A model generated the notes under the pieces. The model was not told the DNA's origin. It ran no database searches and worked only from the letters and a program-made list of their open reading frames with translations. This document shows positions 23,380-31,207 of a DNA stretch of 64,000 bases, one piece after another (the first letter of the stretch is position 1; the number at the start of each line of letters is the position of its first letter). Made by a program: the position numbers and the translations under genes. Source of the DNA: Mycolicibacterium arenosum (lineage in GTDB: Bacteria > Actinomycetota > Actinomycetes > Mycobacteriales > Mycobacteriaceae); assembly GCF_024320865.1 (NCBI RefSeq), contig NZ_JANDBD010000008.1, positions 248,001 through 312,000 of the forward strand, given 5' to 3'.

Positions 23380-25638
23380 ATGAGTGATTCGACATGGCCC
23401 GCCGTGACCGTCCGCGTCGGCGGATGGCAGCGCACCTTTCCACCGGGCCGAGACGTGGTGATCGGGCGCGACGTGCGCGCCGACATCCGCATTCCCCATC
23501 CGGGGGTGTCGCGGTCGCACCTCATCCTGCGCTGCCGCGACGGCCACTGGACGGCTTTCGACGACAACAGCTTCAACGGTGTGTACGTCGGCGGTCAGCG
23601 CGTCCAGACGGTGGACATCCGCGGCGGCGAGACCATCAACATCGGCGACCCCGACGGACCCCGGCTGAGCTTCGACGTGACCGCGGAACCCGACGACCGG
23701 CCGACGGTGATCACGACCAAACCCGTGGACGGCGCCACGATCCGGATCGGCCGCGGATCCGACAACGACATCGTCGTGCCGGACGTGCTGGCCTCCAGCC
23801 ACCACGCCACGGTGGTCCTGACCGCACGGGGCCCCCGCATCCAGCAGGCCGACCGCTTCACCGGGACGTTCGTCAACGGCGCACCCGTGCGCGACGCTCC
23901 ACTGCAGGACCACGACGTCGTGACGATAGGAAATGTCGACTTCGTCTACGCCGGTGGACAACTCACGCGGAAGGTGGAGCCGGCGGCCGCGACCAGCGGT
24001 CTCGACGTGCGCGACGTGAGCCTGACCGTCGCGGGCGACAAGACACTGCTGGACCGCGTCTCGTTCTCCGCCGCTGCGGGCACGCTGACAGCGGTGATCG
24101 GCCCGTCGGGTTCCGGGAAGTCCACGCTCGCGAACGTGGTCGTCGGGCTCGCGCGGCCGTTGGCGGGTTCCGTGTCGTTCGAGGGCCGCGATCTGCACGC
24201 CGAGTACGCCTCGCTGCGCGGACGGGTCGGCATCGTTCCGCAGGACGACGTCGTGCATGGACTGCTGACCGTCAGGCAGGCGCTGGATTACGCAGCACAA
24301 CTGCGGATGCCGCCGGACACCACTGAATCCGAACGGCAACAGGCGATTTCACAGGTACTCGAGGAACTCCGGCTGACACCGCACGCCGATACCCGCGTCG
24401 ACATGCTCTCGGGCGGGCAGCGTACGCGCGTCGGCATCGGCATCGAACTGTTGACCGGCCCGTCGCTGCTGGTGCTCGATGAACCGACGACCGGCCTGGA
24501 TCCCGCGCTGGACCAACAGGTCATGTCGATGCTGCGCGAACTCGCCGACGCCGGCCGAGTCGTCATCGTGGTGACCCACTCGCTGATGTGTCTCGACGCA
24601 TGCGACCAGGTGCTGTTGCTCGCTCCCGGCGGAAGGCTGGCGTACCGGGGCTCGCCCGGTCAGGTCGGCGAGACGATGGGCGCCACCGACTGGGCGGACA
24701 TCTACGCCGCCGTCAGCGCGGATCCCGACGGCGCCCAGCGGCGGTACTTCGCCCGCACCGAACACCCGGCGGCGCGCACCGCTCCCGCTGCGGCCGTCGT
24801 CACGGACCGACGCACCCGACCGCCCGTCCGGCGCCAGGTTGCCGTGCTGGCTCGCAGGCATCTGCAGCTGATCGTCGCCAACCGCGGACACCTCGCCTTC
24901 CTCGTCGCGCTTCCGTTTGTGATCGGGCTGCTGCCGCTCGCCATCGCCGGAGACACCGGTTTGAGGGCGTCGCAGCCCGGCGGGACGGGAGGTTTCGAGA
25001 CGAAACAGATCCTCGGCTTCATGAACCTCTGCGCGTTCTTCATGGGCACGTCGCTGTCGGTTCGCGAACTCGTCGGCGAGCGTCCGATCTTCCGGCACGA
25101 ACAGGCCACCGGGTTGTCGACGACGGCCTACCTCGCATCGAAGATCCTGGTACTCGGCGTGATCGGCGTGCTGCAATCGGCGGTCCTGGTGGCGATCGTC
25201 ACCGCGGTGCGGGGCTCGCCTCCGGGTGCGAGCGTGCTCGGCGACCCGACGGTGGAACTGTTCGTGGCGCTCTCAGCGACATGCGTGACCTCCATGGTCC
25301 TCGGCCTGCTGGTGTCCACTGTCGCGCGGACCGGTCACCAGGTGTTGCCGCTGACGGTGGCGGTGCTCATGGCGCAGATCGTGTTCGCGGGCGGCATGGT
25401 GTCGATGACCGATCGGCTGATCGAGCCGCTGTCCTGGCTCAGCCCGTCCCGGTGGGGGCTGGCGGCGACGGCGTCAACCGCGGACCTGACGACCGTCGTG
25501 CCGAAGATCGCGAGGGACGACCTCTGGCTGCACACCGCATCGGCGTGGCTACTCGACATCGCGATGCTGGCGGTGCTCGGCGTGTTCTACGCGGCGTTGG
25601 CGCGGTGGCGGATCCGGCCACGACGACCCGGCGCGTAG
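23380..25638 (+). CDS. Double-FHA ABC transporter (Rv1747-like)
   Basis: Protein of 752 residues: FHA domain 1 (about 15-100; VVIGRD, PGVSRSHL, NSFNGVYV), FHA domain 2 (about 116-190; IRIGRGSDNDIVV, ASSHHATV, FTGTFVNG), a nucleotide-binding domain (Walker A GPSGSGKST at 241-249, signature LSGGQRTRVG, Walker B LLVLDEPTTGLDP) and about six C-terminal membrane segments. This is the Rv1747 type, an exporter implicated in cell-envelope glycolipid export whose FHA domains bind phosphothreonines made by PknF. The inter-FHA linker is short and contains Thr 101, 109, 113 and 114, candidate kinase sites. At 752 residues it is shorter than Rv1747 (865). The preceding two kinases are its likely regulators. 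Confidence 0.93.
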   Translation: MSDSTWPAVTVRVGGWQRTFPPGRDVVIGRDVRADIRIPHPGVSRSHLILRCRDGHWTAFDDNSFNGVYVGGQRVQTVDIRGGETINIGDPDGPRLSFDVTAEPDDRPTVITTKPVDGATIRIGRGSDNDIVVPDVLASSHHATVVLTARGPRIQQADRFTGTFVNGAPVRDAPLQDHDVVTIGNVDFVYAGGQLTRKVEPAAATSGLDVRDVSLTVAGDKTLLDRVSFSAAAGTLTAVIGPSGSGKSTLANVVVGLARPLAGSVSFEGRDLHAEYASLRGRVGIVPQDDVVHGLLTVRQALDYAAQLRMPPDTTESERQQAISQVLEELRLTPHADTRVDMLSGGQRTRVGIGIELLTGPSLLVLDEPTTGLDPALDQQVMSMLRELADAGRVVIVVTHSLMCLDACDQVLLLAPGGRLAYRGSPGQVGETMGATDWADIYAAVSADPDGAQRRYFARTEHPAARTAPAAAVVTDRRTRPPVRRQVAVLARRHLQLIVANRGHLAFLVALPFVIGLLPLAIAGDTGLRASQPGGTGGFETKQILGFMNLCAFFMGTSLSVRELVGERPIFRHEQATGLSTTAYLASKILVLGVIGVLQSAVLVAIVTAVRGSPPGASVLGDPTVELFVALSATCVTSMVLGLLVSTVARTGHQVLPLTVAVLMAQIVFAGGMVSMTDRLIEPLSWLSPSRWGLAATASTADLTTVVPKIARDDLWLHTASAWLLDIAMLAVLGVFYAALARWRIRPRRPGA

Positions 25639-25880
25639 CGGCGGTGCTGGGGCCTGTTCATCCCACGGCCCTACTGAATCGGCGCACGATTCGGCAAACG
25701 CGCGCGGCCCGGGCCCTAGCGCCGGGTGTGCGGACCCGTTTTCGAACGTGCGCTGTCTACCGGCTGAGACCTTGACACCGGCGCAAATTTTCTCCCGCTT
25801 TGCACCACCGGGTTCTCAGCAACGCGAAGCAGGTCCTCTCACCTGGCAAATCGCCGTGCGGGCGAGTTTGAGAGGCGTCA
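25639..25880. other. Intergenic region before the promoter, nothing identified
   Basis: The gap between the ABC transporter and the secreted protein gene is 358 bases. Its first 240 bases hold no convincing reading frame, RNA motif or strong hairpin. The regulatory elements listed separately occupy the last 120 bases. It may carry the 3' end of the transporter transcript. Confidence 0.5.
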
Positions 25881-25909
25881 CTGAAACCGCCGTCTCCGCG
25901 CTCTATCTA
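25881..25909 (+). promoter_or_regulatory. Candidate promoter of the secreted protein gene
   Basis: CTGAAA (25881-25886) and TATCTA (25904-25909) stand 17 bases apart, matching a SigA-type -35/-10 pair. The -10 element overlaps the first iron box, so a regulator bound there would block transcription. The predicted transcription start would be near 25916, about 80 bases before the GTG. Confidence 0.4.
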
Positions 25910-25925
25910 GGTTAGGCATACCTAT
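25907..25925 (+). promoter_or_regulatory. Candidate IdeR/DtxR iron box 1
   Basis: CTAGGTTAGGCATACCTAT matches the consensus TTAGGTTAGGCTAACCTAA at 15 of 19 positions, with both half-sites (AGGTTA, ACCTA) intact. It overlaps the -10 element. IdeR with bound iron represses such promoters in mycobacteria. Confidence 0.75.
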
Positions 25926-25931
25926 TGTTCA

Positions 25932-25950
25932 TCAGGTAAGCCTCAGCTAA
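25932..25950 (+). promoter_or_regulatory. Candidate IdeR/DtxR iron box 2 (weaker)
   Basis: TCAGGTAAGCCTCAGCTAA matches the same consensus at 14 of 19 positions and lies 25 bases downstream of box 1. Tandem boxes usually mean cooperative and tighter regulation. Confidence 0.5.
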
Positions 25951-25996
25951 TGTTCGACTGCCAATTGGCATCCCGCACCGCACCACAGGAGAAACC

Positions 25997-27418
25997 GTGC
26001 AGCAAGCCCTTAGCGCCGACATGGATGTGGACATCCCGTCGGCCCGTTCCTCGTCGCCGAGCCGTAGCACCACATTCGTGGTGGCCGGCATCGCGGCGGC
26101 GACCGCCGGCGTCTTGGCGATCAACCCCGTCACGCCGACGCCCACCCCTCTGGCAGCGGAGATCACGCACCGCGCCGTCGAGCTGAACGCGGTCGTCAAC
26201 CCGCTCGTCGTGCTGCAGGAGACGCTCACCAAGACGCTGACCAACCTGAATCTGCTGGGCACCGGCATTCCGGCCGCGTCGACCTCGCTGCTCGAGGGGC
26301 TGGGCAACTCGGCGATCTACGCCGAGTTCGCCGAGCTCATCACGGCGAATGCGACCAACCCGCAGGCGCTGCTGTCGGTCCTGCAGAGCTTCCCCATAGG
26401 CCGTATCACCGATGCCCTGGCGAGCTCGACGGCCATCCTCAACACCAACCTGCAGAACTTCCCGACCATCCTGCAGAACACCCTGGGCTATCTGCAGACC
26501 GGTCAGTTCGTCGAGGCCTTCAGCGAGGTCAACATCTACTTCCTCGTGCAGCTGCTGGAGCGGCCGGGCGGCCCGCTGTTCCCGATCTTCTCCATCCCCG
26601 GTGACACCCTCGCGGCCATTCCCGGCGGCGGGGTGCTCGCGAACCTGGCCGATGCGGTGTTCACCCGCGGCATCGCCACCGGCCTCACCAGGGCGCTGCT
26701 CGTCGCCCCCATCACCGCGACGCTGTTCGTCGCGGAGACGCTCGACCACGTGCAGGCCTCCTTCAAGGCCGGTGACGTCGAGGGCGCCCTCAGCGAGCTG
26801 CTGAGCGCTCCGATCGGGTTCGTCGACGCGTTCCTCAACGGGTACGTGCCGGACTTCCCGAGCCGGTCACCGTTCGCGGGGTTGCTCAGCCCGAACGGCT
26901 TCTTCGACTACTTCCTCGTCGACGTGCCGAACGCGATCGCGACCGCACTGAACGCCACGCCGCAGGCTCCCCCGGTCGTGACGACGGCGAAGGTGGCGGC
27001 GTCCGAGCCGACCGACCTCGGCCTCTCCTCGGCGACCACCACCCTGGTGGCGGTCGAATCGACTGCACCCGAGGCGGTTTCGCTGTCGGCCAGCCCGGAG
27101 TCCACTGAGCCCGCGGCCGAACCCGCCGCCACCACGCCGGTGGTCGACGACTCGGCGAGCACCGGGAGCACCACCGCGCCGACCGCCGCGCCGACCGCCG
27201 AGGACGAAGACGAGGACCAGGAGGAGGACCAGGACGAGGACACCTCCACCAGCGGCGGCAGCAGCACCGGCGGCAACACCTCCGGTGAGTCGAACGACGG
27301 TGACGACGACGATTCGGCCGCTGGCACCACTGGTGGCGCGACGACCGGTGCCGGCGGCGACTCCGGCACGGACTCGGGCGGCGACTCGGGTGGTGGCGAC
27401 TCGGGCGGCTCGGAGTAA
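25997..27418 (+). CDS. Secreted acidic-tailed protein, GjpA porin-like
   Basis: Protein of 473 residues. A 25-residue hydrophilic head is followed by a hydrophobic segment (about 28-43) and an AAEITHRAVELNA-type start of the mature part, then a long helical, alanine/leucine/asparagine-rich region to about residue 325. From there to the end it is low complexity: Thr/Ser/Glu/Asp, then Gly-Asp-Ser repeats, giving a very acidic tail. The head-plus-helical layout resembles proteins annotated as outer-membrane porin GjpA in mycobacteria, but this is a resemblance of pattern, not shown activity. GTG 25997 has ribosome site CAGGAG. Two iron boxes precede it, so it is probably expressed when iron is short. 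A terminator follows. Confidence 0.75.
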   Translation: MQQALSADMDVDIPSARSSSPSRSTTFVVAGIAAATAGVLAINPVTPTPTPLAAEITHRAVELNAVVNPLVVLQETLTKTLTNLNLLGTGIPAASTSLLEGLGNSAIYAEFAELITANATNPQALLSVLQSFPIGRITDALASSTAILNTNLQNFPTILQNTLGYLQTGQFVEAFSEVNIYFLVQLLERPGGPLFPIFSIPGDTLAAIPGGGVLANLADAVFTRGIATGLTRALLVAPITATLFVAETLDHVQASFKAGDVEGALSELLSAPIGFVDAFLNGYVPDFPSRSPFAGLLSPNGFFDYFLVDVPNAIATALNATPQAPPVVTTAKVAASEPTDLGLSSATTTLVAVESTAPEAVSLSASPESTEPAAEPAATTPVVDDSASTGSTTAPTAAPTAEDEDEDQEEDQDEDTSTSGGSSTGGNTSGESNDGDDDDSAAGTTGGATTGAGGDSGTDSGGDSGGGDSGGSE

Positions 27419-27431
27419 CCATCTGTAGTCC

Positions 27432-27467
27432 GAAGACAGGCCAGGGTATTCGCCCTGGCCTGTTTTC
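27432..27467 (+). terminator. Intrinsic terminator after the secreted protein
   Basis: An 11-base-pair perfect stem (ACAGGCCAGGG and complement, 27436-27446 with 27453-27463), extended by a G-T pair, closes a 6-base loop and runs into TTTTC. It lies 14 bases past the stop. Confidence 0.88.
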
Positions 27468-27586
27468 GGTTTCCGCTTTCCGCCGTCGAGTTTGCACCGC
27501 ATCTCCTCGGGTATCGCGGCGGCACCGGTTCGTGGGCGCGGGCAGCCGTCGCTGACCGCCCTCACCTCGAGACTGAAGGCGTTGCC

Positions 27587-28003
27587 GTGCACCGACGTAT
27601 CACCCCCGACAACCTGGGGGCCTGGGTGATCAAGTGCAATCCGCGTACGACATCCGTCGAGCCCATGCTCGCAGCCGGTGAGGCTAAGGCCCGGTGGTGC
27701 GTGGCCTCCAACTACCGTGCGCGACTGGTCGCACCCGGTCAGCGGGTGCTGTTCTGGGTGTCAGCGCATCCCCGCCGAGGCATCTGGGGAGCGGGCCGGG
27801 TGACCGGTGACGTCTTCGTCGAGGGCGGTGGGCTGCAGGTGCCGGTGAGCATTCCCCTCTTTGCCGAGCCCTTTTCGGCCATCGATCTGCTCGCGCTCCC
27901 CGAACTGAGGTCGATGGAGGTGTTCCGGTCGCCGCAACAGGCGAATCCGTCCTGGGTGAGCAAGGCGGAACTGGCGCTGATCGAACCGTTGCTGTCCCGC
28001 TAG
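27587..28003 (+). CDS. EVE-domain protein
   Basis: Protein of 138 residues spanning a single EVE (PUA-like) domain. It has the usual AWVIKCNP start, the WCVASNYRARLVAPGQRVLFWVSA segment and the GIWGAGRVTG strand, which together form the binding groove. EVE domains bind modified nucleobases in DNA or RNA and often occur with restriction or defence genes; here the neighbours are not defence genes, so a housekeeping RNA or DNA role is equally possible. The start is GTG 27587. It lies 120 bases past the terminator and on its own. Confidence 0.85.
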   Translation: MHRRITPDNLGAWVIKCNPRTTSVEPMLAAGEAKARWCVASNYRARLVAPGQRVLFWVSAHPRRGIWGAGRVTGDVFVEGGGLQVPVSIPLFAEPFSAIDLLALPELRSMEVFRSPQQANPSWVSKAELALIEPLLSR

Positions 28004-28061
28004 CCAGGCGTTCTCCACGAATGCGTGCGGGCCTCGGCGTTCACGGGGAGGATCGCTACAC

Positions 28062-29717
28062 GTGAGCCCAGATGTGCACGTCGGCGCGCTCGGCCGCGTC
28101 GGCGCAGTCTTCGCCGTGATCGCGCTGCTGGTTGTCGGCTGCTCCGACGGCGGGAGCCCGCCCGTGGCCACGAGCGCGCCGTCGACCTCGACCGCAGCCT
28201 CCCCGCCACCCGTAGTCGCACCCCGTGAGCTCTCCTCCGACCCGAGCCGCCTCGCCGACGACCTGATCGCCGACGAGAACGTGCTGCGCGACCCGGCGGC
28301 GTCCGACGAACTGCTGACAGCGGCGGCCCACCGTCAGCAGGCGGCGTATCGCGCCATCGGGGAGCACCCCGAGTGGGATGCCGTCGTGCGGCCGCGCATT
28401 CCGCCGCCCCTGATCGAGGCCTACGACCGCAACGTCGACGCGCGTCGCCAGCTCGAGGCCCTGAGCACCGCGCGCGATGTCGTACCCGCGTGGCAGATCG
28501 TCTCACCCCCACCCGCCGACGAGCTTCTCGGTTACTACCGGGAGGCCGAGGCCGCGACGGGCGTCGCGTGGAACTACCTGGCGGCCATCAACTTCGTCGA
28601 AACCGCCTTCGGCCGCATCGTCGGCGTGAGCCCGGCCGGAGCGCAGGGGCCCATGCAGTTCCTGCCGGGAACGTTCGCCCAGTACGGCGACGGCGGAGAC
28701 ATCACCGCGCCGCGCGACAGCATCATGGCCGCGGGAAGACTGCTGGCCGCGAACGGCTTCGCCGAGAATCGCGGTAGCGCGTTGTTCCGCTACAACAACT
28801 CGGACCACTACGTGCGCGCCGTCGACGACTACGCGACGGCGATGGCCGCCGACGCGACCGCCTTCCCGGCCTATCACCGGTGGCAGGTCTACTTCCACAC
28901 CACCATGGGTGACATCCTGCTGCCGGTCGGCTACTCCGAAGCCGCCGAGGTCCCCGTGGCGGACTACCTCGGACGGAATGCGATGTCCCCCGCCGCGGCG
29001 CGGATCTCTCCGCAGAGCGAGGCGACGCTCGACCGGATGCTCGCCGCGCGCAACGCCGATTCCACCGCCGAAACGTCGCGGCGATCCGAGCTGCTCTCCC
29101 GCCAGTTCCTCGGAATTCCCTACGGCGCAAACACTCTCATCGGCACCGAGAGCGTGCCCGAGGAGCTAGTCGTCGACCTCGACAGCGTCGACTGCTTCAC
29201 CTACGCCGACTACGTGGAGGCACTCAAACGAGCGGGCACCCGCGACGAGTTCATCGCGGCCCTGACCGCCGTGCGCTACCGCGACGGCATCGTGTCGTTC
29301 ACCAACAGGAAGCACTTCTTCACCGACTGGGCGGCGGTCGCGCCCGAACTCGCCACCGACGTCACCGCCAGCCTGAGCCCGGCCGCGATCCAGACGGGAA
29401 AGAACCTCAACGCCAAGGACGTCGGCGGGACGTACCTGCCCGGCCTGCCGGTCGTTCCGCGGGCGGTCACCTACATTCCCAGTGAAAGCGTCGACGCGAG
29501 CGTGCTGAGCCGGCTGCGCGACGGTGACTACGTCGGGGCGTACGCAGCGGACGGCGGCCTCGACGTCACGCACGTCGGCGTCTTCGTCAACGGACCCGAT
29601 GGGCCCGTTTTCCGCAACGCGTCGTCGCTCAGCCAGTACGGCCAGGTGGTCGATCAGCCGTTCCTCGGCTACCTTCAAACCGTGCCAGGCATCGTGGTGC
29701 TGCGACCGGTCGCGTGA
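28062..29717 (+). CDS. Lipoprotein fusing lytic transglycosylase and DUF1460 amidase-like domains
   Basis: Lipoprotein of 551 residues. The signal peptide ends in a lipobox (LLVVGC, Cys 27), so the protein is anchored outside the cytoplasmic membrane. Residues about 157-265 form a transglycosylase (SLT-like) domain with the catalytic Glu in INFVETAFG (about 180) and a GPMQFLPGTFAQYG segment. Residues about 338-551 form a DUF1460-like unit, seen as GIPYGANTLIG, catalytic Cys in LDSVDCFTYADYV (378) and His in LDVTHVGVF (504). DUF1460 proteins cleave the muramic acid-L-alanine bond. The chain would cut both sugar backbone and peptide link of peptidoglycan. GTG 28062 has GGGGAGG upstream. The next gene begins 3 bases after the stop. 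Confidence 0.85.
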   Translation: MSPDVHVGALGRVGAVFAVIALLVVGCSDGGSPPVATSAPSTSTAASPPPVVAPRELSSDPSRLADDLIADENVLRDPAASDELLTAAAHRQQAAYRAIGEHPEWDAVVRPRIPPPLIEAYDRNVDARRQLEALSTARDVVPAWQIVSPPPADELLGYYREAEAATGVAWNYLAAINFVETAFGRIVGVSPAGAQGPMQFLPGTFAQYGDGGDITAPRDSIMAAGRLLAANGFAENRGSALFRYNNSDHYVRAVDDYATAMAADATAFPAYHRWQVYFHTTMGDILLPVGYSEAAEVPVADYLGRNAMSPAAARISPQSEATLDRMLAARNADSTAETSRRSELLSRQFLGIPYGANTLIGTESVPEELVVDLDSVDCFTYADYVEALKRAGTRDEFIAALTAVRYRDGIVSFTNRKHFFTDWAAVAPELATDVTASLSPAAIQTGKNLNAKDVGGTYLPGLPVVPRAVTYIPSESVDASVLSRLRDGDYVGAYAADGGLDVTHVGVFVNGPDGPVFRNASSLSQYGQVVDQPFLGYLQTVPGIVVLRPVA

Positions 29718-29720
29718 CCG

Positions 29721-30464
29721 ATGGAGTTCTCAGCTGCACAACAGGAGTTCTCGGCGTACGGGGTGTCGCACCTGATCGTCCTCGCGATCTTCGTCGTCGG
29801 CGCCGTCCTCCTGGTCTGGGCCGGGCGTACGCAGACCGACGAGAGGGCCAGGCTCCTGGGTCGCGTGCTCGCGGTCGCGCTGGTGACCATGTTCTGCGTG
29901 GCGCTCGTCTACAAGCTGATCCGGCCCGACATCCAGACCTCGATCCCGATTCAGCTGTGCGACATCGCGGAGTTGATGGCGGCCTACGCGCTGTGGACGC
30001 AGCGGCACTGGGCCTGCGCGGTGACCTACTACTGGGGGCTCTTCCTGAGTTCACAGGCGCTGCTGACACCGGACATCGGCACGCCGGCGGAGGGCGCGCC
30101 GGATTTCCCGCACCATCTCTTCGTCACGTTCTTCGCGCTGCACGTGCTGGTCGTCTGGGCGGCCATCTACGTGACGTGGGGACTCCGACAGCGTCCCACC
30201 TGGCGCACCTTCCGCTTCACCGTCGCGATCACCATGATCTGGGTGGCGCTGACCTTCACGTTCAACATCATCGCGAACACCAACTACGGCTATCTCAACG
30301 CCAAGCCCGCCGCGGCGTCGGTGCTGGATCTGCTCGGGCCGTGGCCGGTGTACGCGCTCATCGAGGTCACCGTCGTCATCGGCGTGTGGGCGCTGATGAC
30401 GTGGCCGTGGGAGCGGGCACGCGCGAAACAGCCGCTGGCAGAAGGGCCCCCGAACCCCGTCTAG
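29721..30464 (+). CDS. TIGR02206-family membrane protein (YwaF-like)
   Basis: Protein of 247 residues with six or seven hydrophobic segments and the family's HLIVLAIFVVGAVLL start, QLCDIAELMAAYAL and TFTFNIIANTNYGYLN segments. Proteins of this family are conserved in Gram-positives without a described biochemical role. It starts 3 bases after the lipoprotein gene stop, so the two are cotranscribed. That linkage suggests a cell-wall role, but no direct evidence is available in the sequence. Confidence 0.88.
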   Translation: MEFSAAQQEFSAYGVSHLIVLAIFVVGAVLLVWAGRTQTDERARLLGRVLAVALVTMFCVALVYKLIRPDIQTSIPIQLCDIAELMAAYALWTQRHWACAVTYYWGLFLSSQALLTPDIGTPAEGAPDFPHHLFVTFFALHVLVVWAAIYVTWGLRQRPTWRTFRFTVAITMIWVALTFTFNIIANTNYGYLNAKPAAASVLDLLGPWPVYALIEVTVVIGVWALMTWPWERARAKQPLAEGPPNPV

Positions 30465-30576
30465 AGCTAACGCTTAGCACTCGCTTCGGTCACGAACCGT
30501 GCTCGACGGCCGCGATTCCCGACCGGCGATGGTTTGATCGGGACGAATGTCGCCGCGACAGGTCTGAGGGTGCGAA

Positions 30577-30837
30577 GTGGGATGGCTTGAACCGACCCAT
30601 CTGATGATCCTGCTCGTCGCGATCGCCATCGTCGCCGCCATCTGGATCCACACGGCGTCGGTCATCGCGCAGGCGAAGAGACGCCGGGCGCGCAGGTTCT
30701 TCGTCCTCGGCTTCTCCGCCGGGTGGACGGCCGCGACGATCTTCGGCGGCAGGCGTCGTCGGCCAAAGACCTTGCAGGCGTTCGTGCAGCATGTGAGACG
30801 CGCCAGTCCGCTCGGCCTGGCGCGGTCCTCTCGGTGA
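30577..30837 (+). CDS. Small single-helix membrane protein
   Basis: Protein of 86 residues with one hydrophobic helix (about residues 7-27: LMILLVAIAIVAAIWIH), then a basic region (RRRARRFF) and a second partly hydrophobic piece. No family was recognised. GTG 30577 has TGAGGG at 30565-30570. The gap to the upstream gene is 112 bases. It reads like a small basic membrane protein; its function is unknown. Confidence 0.6.
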   Translation: MGWLEPTHLMILLVAIAIVAAIWIHTASVIAQAKRRRARRFFVLGFSAGWTAATIFGGRRRRPKTLQAFVQHVRRASPLGLARSSR

Positions 30838-30943
30838 CCGCGACTGAGTGCCGTCCGAGAACCGCGCAACTCGACGACACGAAGTGCGGGCTGCGGATAT
30901 GCTCCCGGTGTAGCTCGGGGGAGCTCCTGACCTTGGGGGGATC

Positions 30944-31207
30944 GTGGTTCGCTGCATCGTCGCCGCGCTGACGGCTGCTCTGACATTCACAGTGCTCTTC
31001 GACAACCGCTGGCGACGCATGCGACGCCAGCTGATCGACGGCGCCGAACAGCACCTTCGCGACGCCGACGGCCCGCGCGGAATCGACTCCGTGGACCGGG
31101 AACTCGCGACCAGACCGGCGACCGACGTGGCCGACGCACTGCTCGACGAGCGACTGTCGATTCAGGGCGTGACGAGGAACTTCTCCCCCGTCGCGCGCCG
31201 GTTGTAG
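30944..31207 (+). CDS. Small hypothetical protein
   Basis: A frame of 87 residues starting at GTG 30944 after a GGGGGG run that could act as ribosome site. The product starts with a short hydrophobic segment (about residues 3-18) and continues as a charged, Arg/Asp-rich tail. It has no recognised family. The last 46 bases overlap the convergent gene ending at 31162. Codon use and the spacing make it plausible, but the overlap and low information content leave it doubtful. Confidence 0.4.
   Translation: MVRCIVAALTAALTFTVLFDNRWRRMRRQLIDGAEQHLRDADGPRGIDSVDRELATRPATDVADALLDERLSIQGVTRNFSPVARRL

Noticed and set aside
27587..28003. EVE protein as part of a defence island
   Set aside because: No restriction, methylase, toxin or other defence gene is near it.
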